Source: Candidatus Kryptoniota bacterium (GTDB lineage Bacteria > Bacteroidota > Ignavibacteria > Kryptoniales > JAKASW01). From it: a stretch of DNA of 64,000 bases. The position numbers and the translations under genes were made by a program. Positions 7,794 to 16,689 of this stretch are shown here, in pieces. Below the pieces are notes generated by a model that was not told the origin of the DNA, ran no database searches, and saw nothing but the letters and a program-made list of their open reading frames with translations. Where the stretch lies: the NCBI GenBank assembly GCA_024641705.1, contig JAHECO010000007.1:62001-126000 (forward strand). Direction: 5' to 3'. Position 1 is the first letter of the stretch. Every line of letters starts with the position of its first letter.

Positions 7794-10202
7794 TTGAAGG
7801 ATTTTGACGAAATAGAAGAAGTCGAAGACGTAAAGAGCCTTGAAGACATACCGACCCGTCTTCCCGTGCTCCCGCTGAGGGATTCGCTCATCCTTCCTTA
7901 TATGCTCTTCCCGATCCTGGTGGGCCGCGAACAGTCGGTCGAGGCGGTCGAACTTGCGGCCAAAGCGAACAAATTCATCCTGCTGGTTGCCCAAAAGGAC
8001 AGCACGGTCGAAGACCCGACAAAGGATGAGCTTTATCATGTCGGCACGGTCGCCAGAATCCTGCAGGTGCTCAAGCTGCCGAACGGGCTTCTGAAAGTCC
8101 TTGTCGACGGGGTGGCACAGGCCTTCGTGAAGAAATACTACGACGACAAGGGCATCCTTCACGCGGAACAAAGCCCGAACATGAAGTCGATGAAGAAGGA
8201 GACTGCGCTCGACGCCCACGTCAAGCATGCCGCGCAGTTGTTCCGGGACTATGTCAGGAACAGCAGGGACATACCGCCCGAGACGATTATGTCGTTCGAG
8301 AACATGAGCGAGCCCGACCGCAAATTCTATTATATACTCGCCAATCTCGACCTGTCGATCCCGGACAAGATCGGGATCTTCAGCCTGAAGAGCCTGCGGG
8401 ATCAGTACGAGGCCCTGATTAAGATTCTCATGAACGAAATAAACATCCTGAAGATCGAGCAGGAGATCGACGACAAGGTACAGGACAGCATACAGAAGAA
8501 CCAGCGGAAGTATTACCTGCAGGAGCAGGTGAGAATAATGCAGGACGAGCTCGGTGACGAAAGCCCGACGGGGGAGGTCGCCCAGCTGAAGGAGAAGATC
8601 GAGAAGGCGAAAATGCCCGAATCCGCCAAGGCCAAAGCCCTCGACGAGCTTGACAAGCTGAAACGGACCCAGGCATTCTCGCCGGAGGCTACCGTGATCC
8701 GGAACTACCTCGACTGGCTCATCGATGTCCCCTGGTTCAAGAAGACCAGGGATAACCTGGACATCGGACACGTAAAGGAGATACTCGACGAGGACCACTA
8801 CGGGCTTGAGAAACCGAAGGAACGGATCGTCGAACAGATGGCCGTCCTGAATCTCGTGAAGGAGATGCGGTCGCAGATCATCTGCTTCGTCGGGCCTCCG
8901 GGCGTCGGGAAAACGTCGCTTGCAAAATCGATCGCGCGCGCACTCGGGAGGAATTTCGTCAGGCTATCGCTCGGTGGAATAAGGGATGAAGCCGAAATCA
9001 GGGGACACAGGCGCACGTATGTCGGATCGATGCCGGGGCGGATCGTTCAGGCGATGAAGAAAGCCGGCGTTATCAACCCGGTCATGCTCCTCGACGAAGT
9101 CGATAAGCTGGCATTTGATTTTCACGGCGATCCTGCCGCGGCCCTTCTTGAAGTGCTCGATCCCGAACAGAACCACAGCTTCCAGGACCATTACCTGGAG
9201 GTGGAGTACGATCTTTCGAAGGTTTTGTTCATTACCACCGCGAACATGCGCGAGAATATACCTGAGCCGCTGGAGGACAGGATGGAAGTTATCGAGCTGC
9301 CCGGTTATCTCGATTATGACAAAATAGAGATTGCCAGGCGGCATATCATACCCAAACTGCTCAAGGCGCACGGGATCGAGGATCGTTACACGAAATGCGA
9401 TGACGCGGCGCTTATGAAGATTATACGGGAATATACCTGGGAAGCGGGGGTCAGGAACCTCGAACGCTCAATCGCGGGTGTCTGCAGGAAGATCGCGAGG
9501 GAGATTGTCATACAGCACAACGGCAAGAAGAAAAAGATCAGCCCGATCTTCGTCGACGAAAAGAAGATCGAGGAATTCCTCGGCGTACCGAAGTTTCACT
9601 CGAAACAGATCGGAAAGAAAAACCGTCTGGGTGTTGCTCTGGGACTTGCGTGGACAAGTGGAGGTGGCGATATTCTAAACGTCGAAGCAATACTAGTGGA
9701 AGGGCCGGACAGATTGCAATTGACAGGACGGTTAGGAAACGTTATGCAGGAGTCTGCGCGGGCTGCGCTCACATACGTGCGGGCAAATGCGAGTCGTCTC
9801 GGGATACCCAGAAATTTTTACAAGGGAAAAGAAGTTCATATTCACGTCCCTGAAGGGGCGACTCCTAAGGATGGGCCCTCAGCCGGGATAACGATGTCGG
9901 TCGCGCTGATCTCTGCAGCAGGAAAGAGGCCGGTCCGGACGGACGTCGCGATGACGGGAGAGATCAACCTCAACGGGGAAGTGCTCCCGATCGGCGGCTT
10001 GATGGAGAAGCTGCTTGCGGCAAAGAGATACGGGATAAAGAAGGTCCTGATCCCGAAGGAGAACCTGAAAGACTTGACCGAGATTCCCGAGAAACTGAAG
10101 GAAGGAATAACGGTAGTACCGATAGAGAGGATAGCCGACGCCATGGAGCACGTTTTCGACGGAGAACGGAAGGCGCGGAGGACTGCCCGGAAGAAAAGAT
10201 GA
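7794..10202 (+). CDS. lon: ATP-dependent protease Lon
   Basis: About 802 aa, the usual Lon length, when started at TTG 7794 with GGAG 6 bases upstream; 107 further upstream codons are open but unrelated to Lon. The substrate-binding LON domain (TRLPVLPLRDSLILPYMLFPILVGR) fills the first ~200 residues. The AAA+ module has Walker A GPPGVGKTS (~367) and Walker B VMLLDEVDK (~430). The protease domain has the catalytic dyad Ser696 (DGPSAG) and Lys739 (GGLMEK), spaced as in E. coli S679/K722. Lon degrades misfolded and regulatory proteins in the cytoplasm. Its TGA overlaps the dnaX ATG (ATGA), implying coupled translation. Confidence 0.96.
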   Translation: MKDFDEIEEVEDVKSLEDIPTRLPVLPLRDSLILPYMLFPILVGREQSVEAVELAAKANKFILLVAQKDSTVEDPTKDELYHVGTVARILQVLKLPNGLLKVLVDGVAQAFVKKYYDDKGILHAEQSPNMKSMKKETALDAHVKHAAQLFRDYVRNSRDIPPETIMSFENMSEPDRKFYYILANLDLSIPDKIGIFSLKSLRDQYEALIKILMNEINILKIEQEIDDKVQDSIQKNQRKYYLQEQVRIMQDELGDESPTGEVAQLKEKIEKAKMPESAKAKALDELDKLKRTQAFSPEATVIRNYLDWLIDVPWFKKTRDNLDIGHVKEILDEDHYGLEKPKERIVEQMAVLNLVKEMRSQIICFVGPPGVGKTSLAKSIARALGRNFVRLSLGGIRDEAEIRGHRRTYVGSMPGRIVQAMKKAGVINPVMLLDEVDKLAFDFHGDPAAALLEVLDPEQNHSFQDHYLEVEYDLSKVLFITTANMRENIPEPLEDRMEVIELPGYLDYDKIEIARRHIIPKLLKAHGIEDRYTKCDDAALMKIIREYTWEAGVRNLERSIAGVCRKIAREIVIQHNGKKKKISPIFVDEKKIEEFLGVPKFHSKQIGKKNRLGVALGLAWTSGGGDILNVEAILVEGPDRLQLTGRLGNVMQESARAALTYVRANASRLGIPRNFYKGKEVHIHVPEGATPKDGPSAGITMSVALISAAGKRPVRTDVAMTGEINLNGEVLPIGGLMEKLLAAKRYGIKKVLIPKENLKDLTEIPEKLKEGITVVPIERIADAMEHVFDGERKARRTARKKR

Positions 10203-11866
10203 GCTATCTCGTAACCGCGCGCAAATGGCGCCCAATGAGGTTCGACGAGGTGACTGCCCAGGAGCAGGTCACGGTCACGATGAAGAACGCGATCGTCCGA
10301 AACAGGATCGCGCACGCATACCTGTTCAGCGGTCCGAGCGGCGTCGGCAAGACGACAACGGCCCGCATATTTGCGAAGGCGATTAACTGCGGGAATGTCA
10401 AGGACGGTGAACCGTGCAACGATTGCGACGTCTGCAGGGAGATCACGGAAGGGAGAAGCCTGGACGTGATCGAAATAGACGGCGCATCGAACCGCGGCAT
10501 AGACGAGATCAGAGACCTGCGGGAATCCGTCCGCTATTCCCCGTCCGGGCTGAAGTATAAAGTTTACATCATAGACGAAGTGCATATGCTGACGAAGGAG
10601 GCTTTCAACGCTCTTCTTAAGACCCTCGAGGAACCGCCGGCATATGCGATATTCGTTCTCGCGACGACCGAGCCGCACAAGGTTATCCCGACAATTCTCA
10701 CACGCTGCCAGAGATTCGACTTCAAGAGGATCGAGATCGAAAAGATTATCGAGCGGCTTCGCTTCATCGCTAAAGAGGAAAAGGTTGCCGTCGACGAGGA
10801 GTCGTTCGTTACGATTGCCAAGAAGGGCGACGGATCGATGCGGGACGCGATGAGCATTTTCGACCAGGTCGCCGCGTTCTGCGGCAACGATATCAGGCAC
10901 GAGGTCGTCGTTAATGCGCTGAGCCTGGTCGACAGTGAATTGTTTTTCAGGACCACGGACTTGATACAGAACAACGACTCGAAAGGAGCCGTCGAGCTCG
11001 CGGCTCAGATCATGTCGCGCGGATATGACTCGGTAGACTTCCTGGAAGGGCTGTCCGAACACATAAGGGACCTTCTTATCGTGTCGACGACAGGCAAGGC
11101 CGATCTCGTCGAGGCGTCCCTTGACTACCGGAAGAGATACCTCGAGACGGCCGGGAAATTCGATGAGCTCGACCTGCTCCGGCTCCTGAAGCTGACGAGC
11201 GAGGCGGTCCAGCAGATAAAGTACGTCTCCCAGCCGAGAATCAAGCTGGAGATGACGCTTCTGCAGCTCGTGAATATGGAGCGCGCAGTGAGGCTGCGTG
11301 ACCTCCTTCAGCAGGTGGACGAGTTAAAAAAAAACTTAACCAACCATAGGCCCTCATTTGTAAATACCCCGGGCCCGTCTCCGACTGTAAACCAGGGGCC
11401 GCCGAACACCTCGGTCAAAGAGAGCCGGCCGGCGTACTCCGAGCGTAAGGTTCCTTCGGTCGCGGCGCCGAGCAGGCCCGTCCCACGCCCTTCGGGCAGG
11501 AATTCGGAAGAGCACCCCGCGCACGTCGTCAGCGAGTCCGCCTTCCAGGAGATCAACATTCGCTGGGATGAGTTTCTCCTGGCTGTCCGCAAAGAGAGAA
11601 TAGGGGTCTGGTCACAGTTGATAAATCTCAAACCGCTGGGCATTCAGAACGGCTGGCTCATGCTGGGCGCGCCCAATGAGGTGGTCATAGGCATGACGAA
11701 GCCGTATAAGACATATATACAAGACGCTATCCTCAAGACGCTTGGAGCGCGGGTCGCGATCGATTTCTCAATCGTCAACACCGAGCAGCCTGTCGATACC
11801 GACAGCAACGATCCGCTTGTTAAATATTTGAAAGACGAATTCGGGGCTGAGCCGCTTGAGTCTTAA
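10199..11866 (+). CDS. dnaX: DNA polymerase III subunit tau/gamma
   Basis: 555 aa. The N-terminal clamp-loader ATPase has Walker A GPSGVGKT (45-52), zinc-module cysteines C64, C73, C76, C79, and Walker B YIIDEVH (123-129). Domain III ends near residue 375, followed by a Pro/Ser-rich linker (~380-450) and a C-terminal tau-specific domain. The protein loads the sliding clamp and, as tau, bridges polymerase and helicase. An A9 run at codons 376-379 is a probable slippage site giving a gamma form (separate entry). The start overlaps the lon stop, and the 3' end overlaps the next gene by 11 bases. Confidence 0.95.
   Translation: MSYLVTARKWRPMRFDEVTAQEQVTVTMKNAIVRNRIAHAYLFSGPSGVGKTTTARIFAKAINCGNVKDGEPCNDCDVCREITEGRSLDVIEIDGASNRGIDEIRDLRESVRYSPSGLKYKVYIIDEVHMLTKEAFNALLKTLEEPPAYAIFVLATTEPHKVIPTILTRCQRFDFKRIEIEKIIERLRFIAKEEKVAVDEESFVTIAKKGDGSMRDAMSIFDQVAAFCGNDIRHEVVVNALSLVDSELFFRTTDLIQNNDSKGAVELAAQIMSRGYDSVDFLEGLSEHIRDLLIVSTTGKADLVEASLDYRKRYLETAGKFDELDLLRLLKLTSEAVQQIKYVSQPRIKLEMTLLQLVNMERAVRLRDLLQQVDELKKNLTNHRPSFVNTPGPSPTVNQGPPNTSVKESRPAYSERKVPSVAAPSRPVPRPSGRNSEEHPAHVVSESAFQEINIRWDEFLLAVRKERIGVWSQLINLKPLGIQNGWLMLGAPNEVVIGMTKPYKTYIQDAILKTLGARVAIDFSIVNTEQPVDTDSNDPLVKYLKDEFGAEPLES
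11313..11349 (+). promoter_or_regulatory. probable programmed slippage/frameshift site in dnaX
   Basis: Nine A residues (11326-11334) followed by C sit at the end of domain III. In frame this reads TTA AAA AAA AAC and contains the heptamer A AAA AAC. One extra A (or a -1 shift) leads to CTT AAC CAA CCA TAG (stop 11347-11349), giving a ~383-aa gamma. One A fewer leads to ACT TAA at once. AGGTGG (11313-11318), an SD-like sequence 10 bases before the heptamer, matches the geometry of the E. coli dnaX stimulator. Thermus dnaX is known to make gamma by slippage on an A9 run. Confidence 0.65.
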
Positions 11867-12902
11867 GAGATTTCTTCTACTGATAGTCCCGGTCCTCACG
11901 GTCTTTGAACTGGTGCATCCGGCTCGTTTGCAGGCGCAGGGGCTGACTCTCGGGAAATACGAGAACGATTTTCTTGCGATTGGCGTGGGTGGCAGAGCCC
12001 TCGGCATGGGGAGCGCTTACACTTCAGTAGCAAACGACGTCACCGCCGGCTACTGGAATCCCGCGGGTCTGTCGAGGATCAAGTACCCGGAGATCATGCT
12101 CATGCACGATCAGCGGTATGCAGACGCGGTGAGCTACAATTACGGAGCCGGGGCAATGTCGCTTTCGAAAACCGAGACCGTCGGGCTCAGCGTCATAGTG
12201 CTTAACGTGAGCGGAATCCCGAACACGCAGGGAGCAGGAGTCGACGCGAACGGGAATCCGATCCCCCCGACCGATATATACTCGGGCGGTCTGAGCCGTC
12301 TCGACTATTCGAAGATAACCTTCTTCAGCGCAACGGACGTTGCCGTGATCGGCAGTTATGCCAGGCGAGCGAGCGATAATTTTTCGTACGGCGCGAACGT
12401 GAAATTCATACGGCGAAGCCTGGGCTCGGCTTATGGAACGGGGATCGGTTTCGACGTCGGCGCGCTGTACACCCCCTTCAGGAATTTCAACCTCGGCGCG
12501 AACCTGCAGAATGCCACGACGACGGTGCTGGCATGGACGACCGGAACTACTGAAGTCGCTCCTCCCACACTCGCCACCGGCGCGAGTTACACGCTCGACA
12601 TCGGCCCTGCCGCGGTCACACCTGCGCTGGATCTCCTCTTCAACGCCGACAACATGGGCGCGTCGTCTACCGTGCACCTCGGGCCGCTGAGTGCTGATGT
12701 CCGCGGCGGTGTGGAAGTAAGTTACAAGAACGTGATTGCGGTGCGTGCGGGGTACGATGAAGTGAAGCAGTTCACGGTGGGGGCAGGCATTAATCTTCCT
12801 AAACTTGAAATAGACTATTCGTTTGCACGTTTCGCCTACTCAGGATCGCTCGGTGATACCCACCGCATATCGCTCGAACTCGTTCTCGAGAACGACAACT
12901 AG
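11856..12902 (+). CDS. PorV/PorQ-family outer-membrane beta-barrel protein
   Basis: 348 aa beginning at TTG 11856, inside the dnaX 3' end. A signal peptide (FLLLIVPVLTVFELVHPARLQAQ) precedes KYENDFLAIGVGGRALGMGSA and SVANDVTAGYWNPAGLSRI, the hallmark start of PorV/PorQ-type (UPF0164-like) barrels. The rest is alternating amphipathic strands ending in HRISLELVLEN. PorV-like proteins are outer-membrane channels, some of which shuttle T9SS substrates. The sorting-domain proteins at 514-6817 make a T9SS-related role plausible, but the paralogue family is large and I cannot assign the subtype. Confidence 0.8.
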   Translation: MSLKRFLLLIVPVLTVFELVHPARLQAQGLTLGKYENDFLAIGVGGRALGMGSAYTSVANDVTAGYWNPAGLSRIKYPEIMLMHDQRYADAVSYNYGAGAMSLSKTETVGLSVIVLNVSGIPNTQGAGVDANGNPIPPTDIYSGGLSRLDYSKITFFSATDVAVIGSYARRASDNFSYGANVKFIRRSLGSAYGTGIGFDVGALYTPFRNFNLGANLQNATTTVLAWTTGTTEVAPPTLATGASYTLDIGPAAVTPALDLLFNADNMGASSTVHLGPLSADVRGGVEVSYKNVIAVRAGYDEVKQFTVGAGINLPKLEIDYSFARFAYSGSLGDTHRISLELVLENDN

Positions 12903-13515
12903 AGCCGCTTTTCCCCTTCTCCTCGTCCTTGCAGCGAGTTTTGTATCGTGCTCGGGCAACTACAGGCGGTTGAGCTTCAATGCCGCCGAGAAACGAGCCT
13001 ACATCGATCAGCTGGAAAGCTCCCGGGAACGCAAGGACGCCTTTTTTCGATCGGACGTCTCCTCACCGCTGACAAAGGAACAGAGAACTGAGTTCCGTCA
13101 TCTCAACTATTACCCACCGAACCTCGACCTCATATTCGCAGTGAAGCTTATTAAGGAGAAATCGCCGGAAAAAGTGGGCATACAAGCGACGGGGGGCGAG
13201 ACGAGACCGGCCATCAGGTACGGCTGGTTCGAATTCAAAATCGACGGGAAGAAACTAAGGCTTTACGCATACAAGATGACCGGAGACAACTCCGGCGAAC
13301 TTTTCATACCGTTTACCGATGAGACTAACGGAGAGGGATCGTATTCGGGCGGGAGATACATTGACCTGGAGGAGAAGTCATCGGGTGAGTACACGCTGGA
13401 TTTCAATTATGCCTACAGTCCGTATTGCGCTTGCAATCACAATTACAGCTGCCCGATAGTGCCGTCAGAAAATCATCTTGATGTTCGTGTCGGGGCCGGC
13501 GAGATGAAATACTGA
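12853..13515 (+). CDS. DUF1684-family lipoprotein
   Basis: About 220 aa. The best start is GTG 12853 with AGGA 7 bases upstream; an ATG at 12823 is also in frame. An arginine-containing n-region, a hydrophobic stretch (AAFPLLLVLAASF) and VSCSGN suggest a lipoprotein. The body matches DUF1684: LNYYPPNLDLIF, GWFEFKIDGKKLRLYAYK, LFIPFTDETNGEGSYSGGRYIDL and FNYAYSPYCACNHNYSCPIVPSENHL. The Cys-rich NPYC-like block is the family signature. Function is unknown. The gene overlaps the end of the PorV-like gene by ~50 bases. Confidence 0.75.
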   Translation: MIPTAYRSNSFSRTTTRAAFPLLLVLAASFVSCSGNYRRLSFNAAEKRAYIDQLESSRERKDAFFRSDVSSPLTKEQRTEFRHLNYYPPNLDLIFAVKLIKEKSPEKVGIQATGGETRPAIRYGWFEFKIDGKKLRLYAYKMTGDNSGELFIPFTDETNGEGSYSGGRYIDLEEKSSGEYTLDFNYAYSPYCACNHNYSCPIVPSENHLDVRVGAGEMKY

Positions 13516-13708
13516 AGAAGGGTTCGTTCCGGGCGAAGCTTCGCGTATTGTGAATTCAAGGACGCAGGCGAAAGGGTTGCGAACAGGGCGAGCAGCGGTA
13601 GTATGAAGTTTCCGGCTTCCATTCCTCGCTGTAGAGGCGCAGAGTTCCTCTCGTGCTGTTGTAACAAAAGATTGCAGAATGCGAATAGTAGAATTAGATT
13701 AAGAGCAC

Positions 13709-15784
13709 ATGCGACTCAACTTCAGAAATAGCCTGTATTTCGTGGCGGCGGGTTCTATTGCGACGTTACTCCTCGTTTATGACTGGATCAGAATATCGAT
13801 CAACCTGGAAGATCCGGTTTTGAACGGGTTCAGGAGCCTGTTCACCATAGCGGCATTCGCATTCCTGTATGCGGCGATGAGGATTTTCCGGACCAAGAAG
13901 TCTGCCAAACCTCTCGAGATTCTCCGCAAGCTTGTGGCGTACGGTTTTTTCTCGGCGGCAATCATATCTACATGGGGCATAATGCTCGAAAACAGAGGCG
14001 CCTCCTCCGGGAACTTCATGCCTTCAAACATCATGCAGCTCCTTGCAACGACTGCCTTCGCATTCGGAATCGCCGCCTTCGTCATATTCCTGCTCATGAC
14101 GATGAGCGACATCATCTACATCAAACCGGACCGCAAGGTCAGGAGAAGATTCGAGCTTTTCATAATCTTCGCACTGGCGGCGTCGTTTCTCAGCGTGTTC
14201 GATGGTTCCTCGTTTCTCTCGGTATTGCGCGACATAGCGTTCGGCGTCTCCGTGTTCATCGCCCTCCTTCACATCGTGAGCATGAATTGGATAGTCTTCC
14301 TGACGAAGAAGGAAAAATACAAATCGCTGGTTCATTCGTTTGTGCTGATGGTTCTGTTCGGATACTCCTATGCGTCGATCGGCCCCGCGAACCTGGCCGG
14401 GGGTGTCCTGGGCTTCTACAGTCCGCCGATGAGCGAGTTTGCCAAAATAGCTTTTCTTTTCCTGACGATATATTTCTCCCTCGCCTTCATCGTGACGATA
14501 TTCCACATCCCCACAAGCGGCGTATTCGAGAAGAAGAAGCGGGAGCTCGATTCCTATCAGAACCTGAGCAAGGTCATTACGAACGTGATGGATACGTCGG
14601 AGGTGCTGAACAACACCGTCGCGGTCGTCGGTGCGGTAACCCAGGCGAACAAGGTCTGGATCGAGCTGAGGTATGAGGACGACGGAACTTCGACGGAGGA
14701 ATACAGGATATCGGCCACCCATAGGACGAGCCAGTACGAGCTATCGACGTTCGATTTCGGCGAGGTCCGGAAGGCCGTCCGGTCCGAGAAGCGCGTGATC
14801 GTTCAGGATGCTGACGAGTTTGTGAAGTTCAACTTAAAGAACTTTCCCGCGAAATCGCTCCTTGCCGTCCCGCTGACGGCCCACGACGACTATATCGGCG
14901 TTCTCTATGCGGCGCACGAGATGCCGTACGCTTTCGACGACGAGGAAATCTCGACGGTAAGTGCGTTCGCGGATACGGCCGCGGTTGCGATACAGAATTC
15001 GCTCCTCTTCACCAAGTCCATCGAGAACGAACGCCTCCAGCACGAACTGCGCATAGCACACGAGATGCAGCTGAAGCTTCTTCCGACCTCGCTTCCCAGT
15101 TCCGACAGGTTCGAGACCGATTTTCTCTCTTTCCCTGCATTCGAGGTCGGCAGTGACTATATTGACTGTTCCCGGATCGACGGGAGGAGATACGCATTTG
15201 TCGTCGGCGACGTATCCGGCAAGGGAACATCGGCGGCGTTTTACATGGCTTATATGAAGGGAGTCTTCCAGTCCCTTTCTGCCTCGGCCAGGTCGCCGCT
15301 GGAGTTCATGATGGCGGCGAACGAAGCGGTCGGCAGCACGCTTCAGAAGAATTTTTTCATTACGCTGATATACGTGATGCTAGACGGCGAGACGGGTGAA
15401 GCCTCCGTTGTCCGGGCAGGCCACACCCCCGGTGTGCTGATTAGTCCCGACGGCGAGGCGGGCGAAATGAATTGCCGGCTTATACGGCCCGCCGGCGCGG
15501 GTCTCGGGCTGGAGCAATCCGATGACTTCGGACGGCACCTTGGCGAGGAGAAATTTGTTCTTAGACACAACGACACTCTGGTCCTTTACACCGACGGGAT
15601 TACGGATCAGCGCAATCCCGGGGGAGAAGATTTCGGAGAGCAGCGTTTTTATGACTTACTGAAAGAGCTGAGCGACGGGTCACCCACGGAAATCAAGGGA
15701 GGCATCATCCGCGCGCTGGCTGAATTTTCACAGGGCACAGACGCGGTCGACGACACGACCGTACTGATCTTGAAATGGAGATAA
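13709..15784 (+). CDS. membrane-anchored SpoIIE/RsbU-type protein phosphatase with GAF domain
   Basis: 691 aa. Residues 1-~270 contain about seven hydrophobic helices, a membrane sensor region. A GAF-like domain follows (~295-435, ending VSAFADTAAVAIQNSLLF), then a short coiled linker (IENERLQHELRIAHEMQLKLLP). The C-terminal PP2C-like SpoIIE domain has metal-binding aspartates in VGSDYIDC and VVGDVSGKGTSAA, and ends VDDTTVLILKWR. Such phosphatases dephosphorylate a STAS anti-anti-sigma factor in response to a signal. The next two genes encode that STAS partner and its kinase, so this is the probable membrane input of a partner-switching pathway. Confidence 0.88.
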   Translation: MRLNFRNSLYFVAAGSIATLLLVYDWIRISINLEDPVLNGFRSLFTIAAFAFLYAAMRIFRTKKSAKPLEILRKLVAYGFFSAAIISTWGIMLENRGASSGNFMPSNIMQLLATTAFAFGIAAFVIFLLMTMSDIIYIKPDRKVRRRFELFIIFALAASFLSVFDGSSFLSVLRDIAFGVSVFIALLHIVSMNWIVFLTKKEKYKSLVHSFVLMVLFGYSYASIGPANLAGGVLGFYSPPMSEFAKIAFLFLTIYFSLAFIVTIFHIPTSGVFEKKKRELDSYQNLSKVITNVMDTSEVLNNTVAVVGAVTQANKVWIELRYEDDGTSTEEYRISATHRTSQYELSTFDFGEVRKAVRSEKRVIVQDADEFVKFNLKNFPAKSLLAVPLTAHDDYIGVLYAAHEMPYAFDDEEISTVSAFADTAAVAIQNSLLFTKSIENERLQHELRIAHEMQLKLLPTSLPSSDRFETDFLSFPAFEVGSDYIDCSRIDGRRYAFVVGDVSGKGTSAAFYMAYMKGVFQSLSASARSPLEFMMAANEAVGSTLQKNFFITLIYVMLDGETGEASVVRAGHTPGVLISPDGEAGEMNCRLIRPAGAGLGLEQSDDFGRHLGEEKFVLRHNDTLVLYTDGITDQRNPGGEDFGEQRFYDLLKELSDGSPTEIKGGIIRALAEFSQGTDAVDDTTVLILKWR

Positions 15785-15865
15785 CTTTGAAAGACGATTG
15801 TCGGTTCTCGGTCCCCTACGGCGAGGCTTCCGGACGGGGCCATTCGATCAAAGGTGGAGGCGGTA

Positions 15866-16216
15866 ATGAATGAGTTTAAAGTGCTGACTCGAGACTCGGG
15901 CAATGCGGTCATCATGGAGCTTCACGGCTTCCTGGATGCCCATACCGCTCCTGATCTTGAAAAAACCTTTTCAGAACTCATGGCGAAGGGCAAGTACAAC
16001 ATCGTCGTCAACTTCAACAGCCTCAGCTACATCTCGAGCGCCGGGCTCGGAGTGTTCATGGCCTACATAGATGAGGTAAGAAACAACCGTGGCGACATCA
16101 AACTTGCCGGGATGCAGCAAAAGGTGTTCAATGTATTCGATCTGCTGGGATTTCCGTTTCTCTATGAGATCTATAAGGATCAGGACGAGGCGTTGAAGAA
16201 GTTCAACAATATTTGA
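15866..16216 (+). CDS. STAS-domain anti-sigma factor antagonist
   Basis: 116 aa, start ATG 15866 with GGAGG 5-6 bases upstream. A single STAS domain (GNAVIMELHGFLDAHTAPDLEK ... VVNFNSLSYISSAGLGVF) with the phosphorylatable serine region SSAGLG at 57-62. In the unphosphorylated state such proteins bind and neutralise an RsbW-type kinase. It lies between a SpoIIE phosphatase and an RsbW-like kinase gene, the expected partner-switch order. Confidence 0.88.
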   Translation: MNEFKVLTRDSGNAVIMELHGFLDAHTAPDLEKTFSELMAKGKYNIVVNFNSLSYISSAGLGVFMAYIDEVRNNRGDIKLAGMQQKVFNVFDLLGFPFLYEIYKDQDEALKKFNNI

Positions 16217-16245
16217 CAGATTGATCGAATCATTCTTAAGGCACT

Positions 16246-16689
16246 GTGAAAAGGTCTGAGAAAATAGAAGACTCAAAAGTTTTCAAGAGTACGACAGGCG
16301 CTCTCGCCGACGTGCGGGAGTTTGTGAACGAGCGCGCGGTCTCTTTCGGGTTCGGCGACAAAGAGGTGTCGGAAATCACCCTTGCCGTCGACGAGGCCTG
16401 CACGAATGTCATCAAGCATGCATACAAGGGGAATCCGAATGCCGAGTTCGAGTTGAGGATACTGGCGAGCGGGACCGAATTCCAGATCGTGGTCCGCGAC
16501 TGGGGCGCAAGCTTCAGACCGGAAGAAGTGCCCGTTCCCAACATAAAGGATAAATTCAAGAAGCATAAGGCCGGTGGGCTCGGCATCTTCCTGATGCGAA
16601 AACTTATGGACACAGTGGAATACCAGGGCAGGGATGCCTCTAACGAAGTGAGGCTGGTTCGTTACCTTAGAAATGAGCAAAAATCCTAA
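16246..16689 (+). CDS. RsbW-like serine kinase / anti-sigma factor
   Basis: 147 aa from GTG 16246 with AAGG 4 bases upstream. GHKL ATPase motifs: N-box DEACTNVIKHAYK, G1-like VRDWGASF, G2 GGLGIFLMRKLMD. The family phosphorylates STAS antagonists and sequesters a sigma factor or another target. No sigma-B-like gene is adjacent; the nearest sigma gene is an ECF type at 20985 with its own anti-sigma factor. The 3' end overlaps the next phosphatase gene by 17 bases. Confidence 0.88.
   Translation: MKRSEKIEDSKVFKSTTGALADVREFVNERAVSFGFGDKEVSEITLAVDEACTNVIKHAYKGNPNAEFELRILASGTEFQIVVRDWGASFRPEEVPVPNIKDKFKKHKAGGLGIFLMRKLMDTVEYQGRDASNEVRLVRYLRNEQKS

Noticed and set aside
9842-11062. 406-codon open frame on the minus strand across the lon/dnaX junction
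   Set aside because: Antisense shadow of two clear GC-rich genes; no recognisable protein features.
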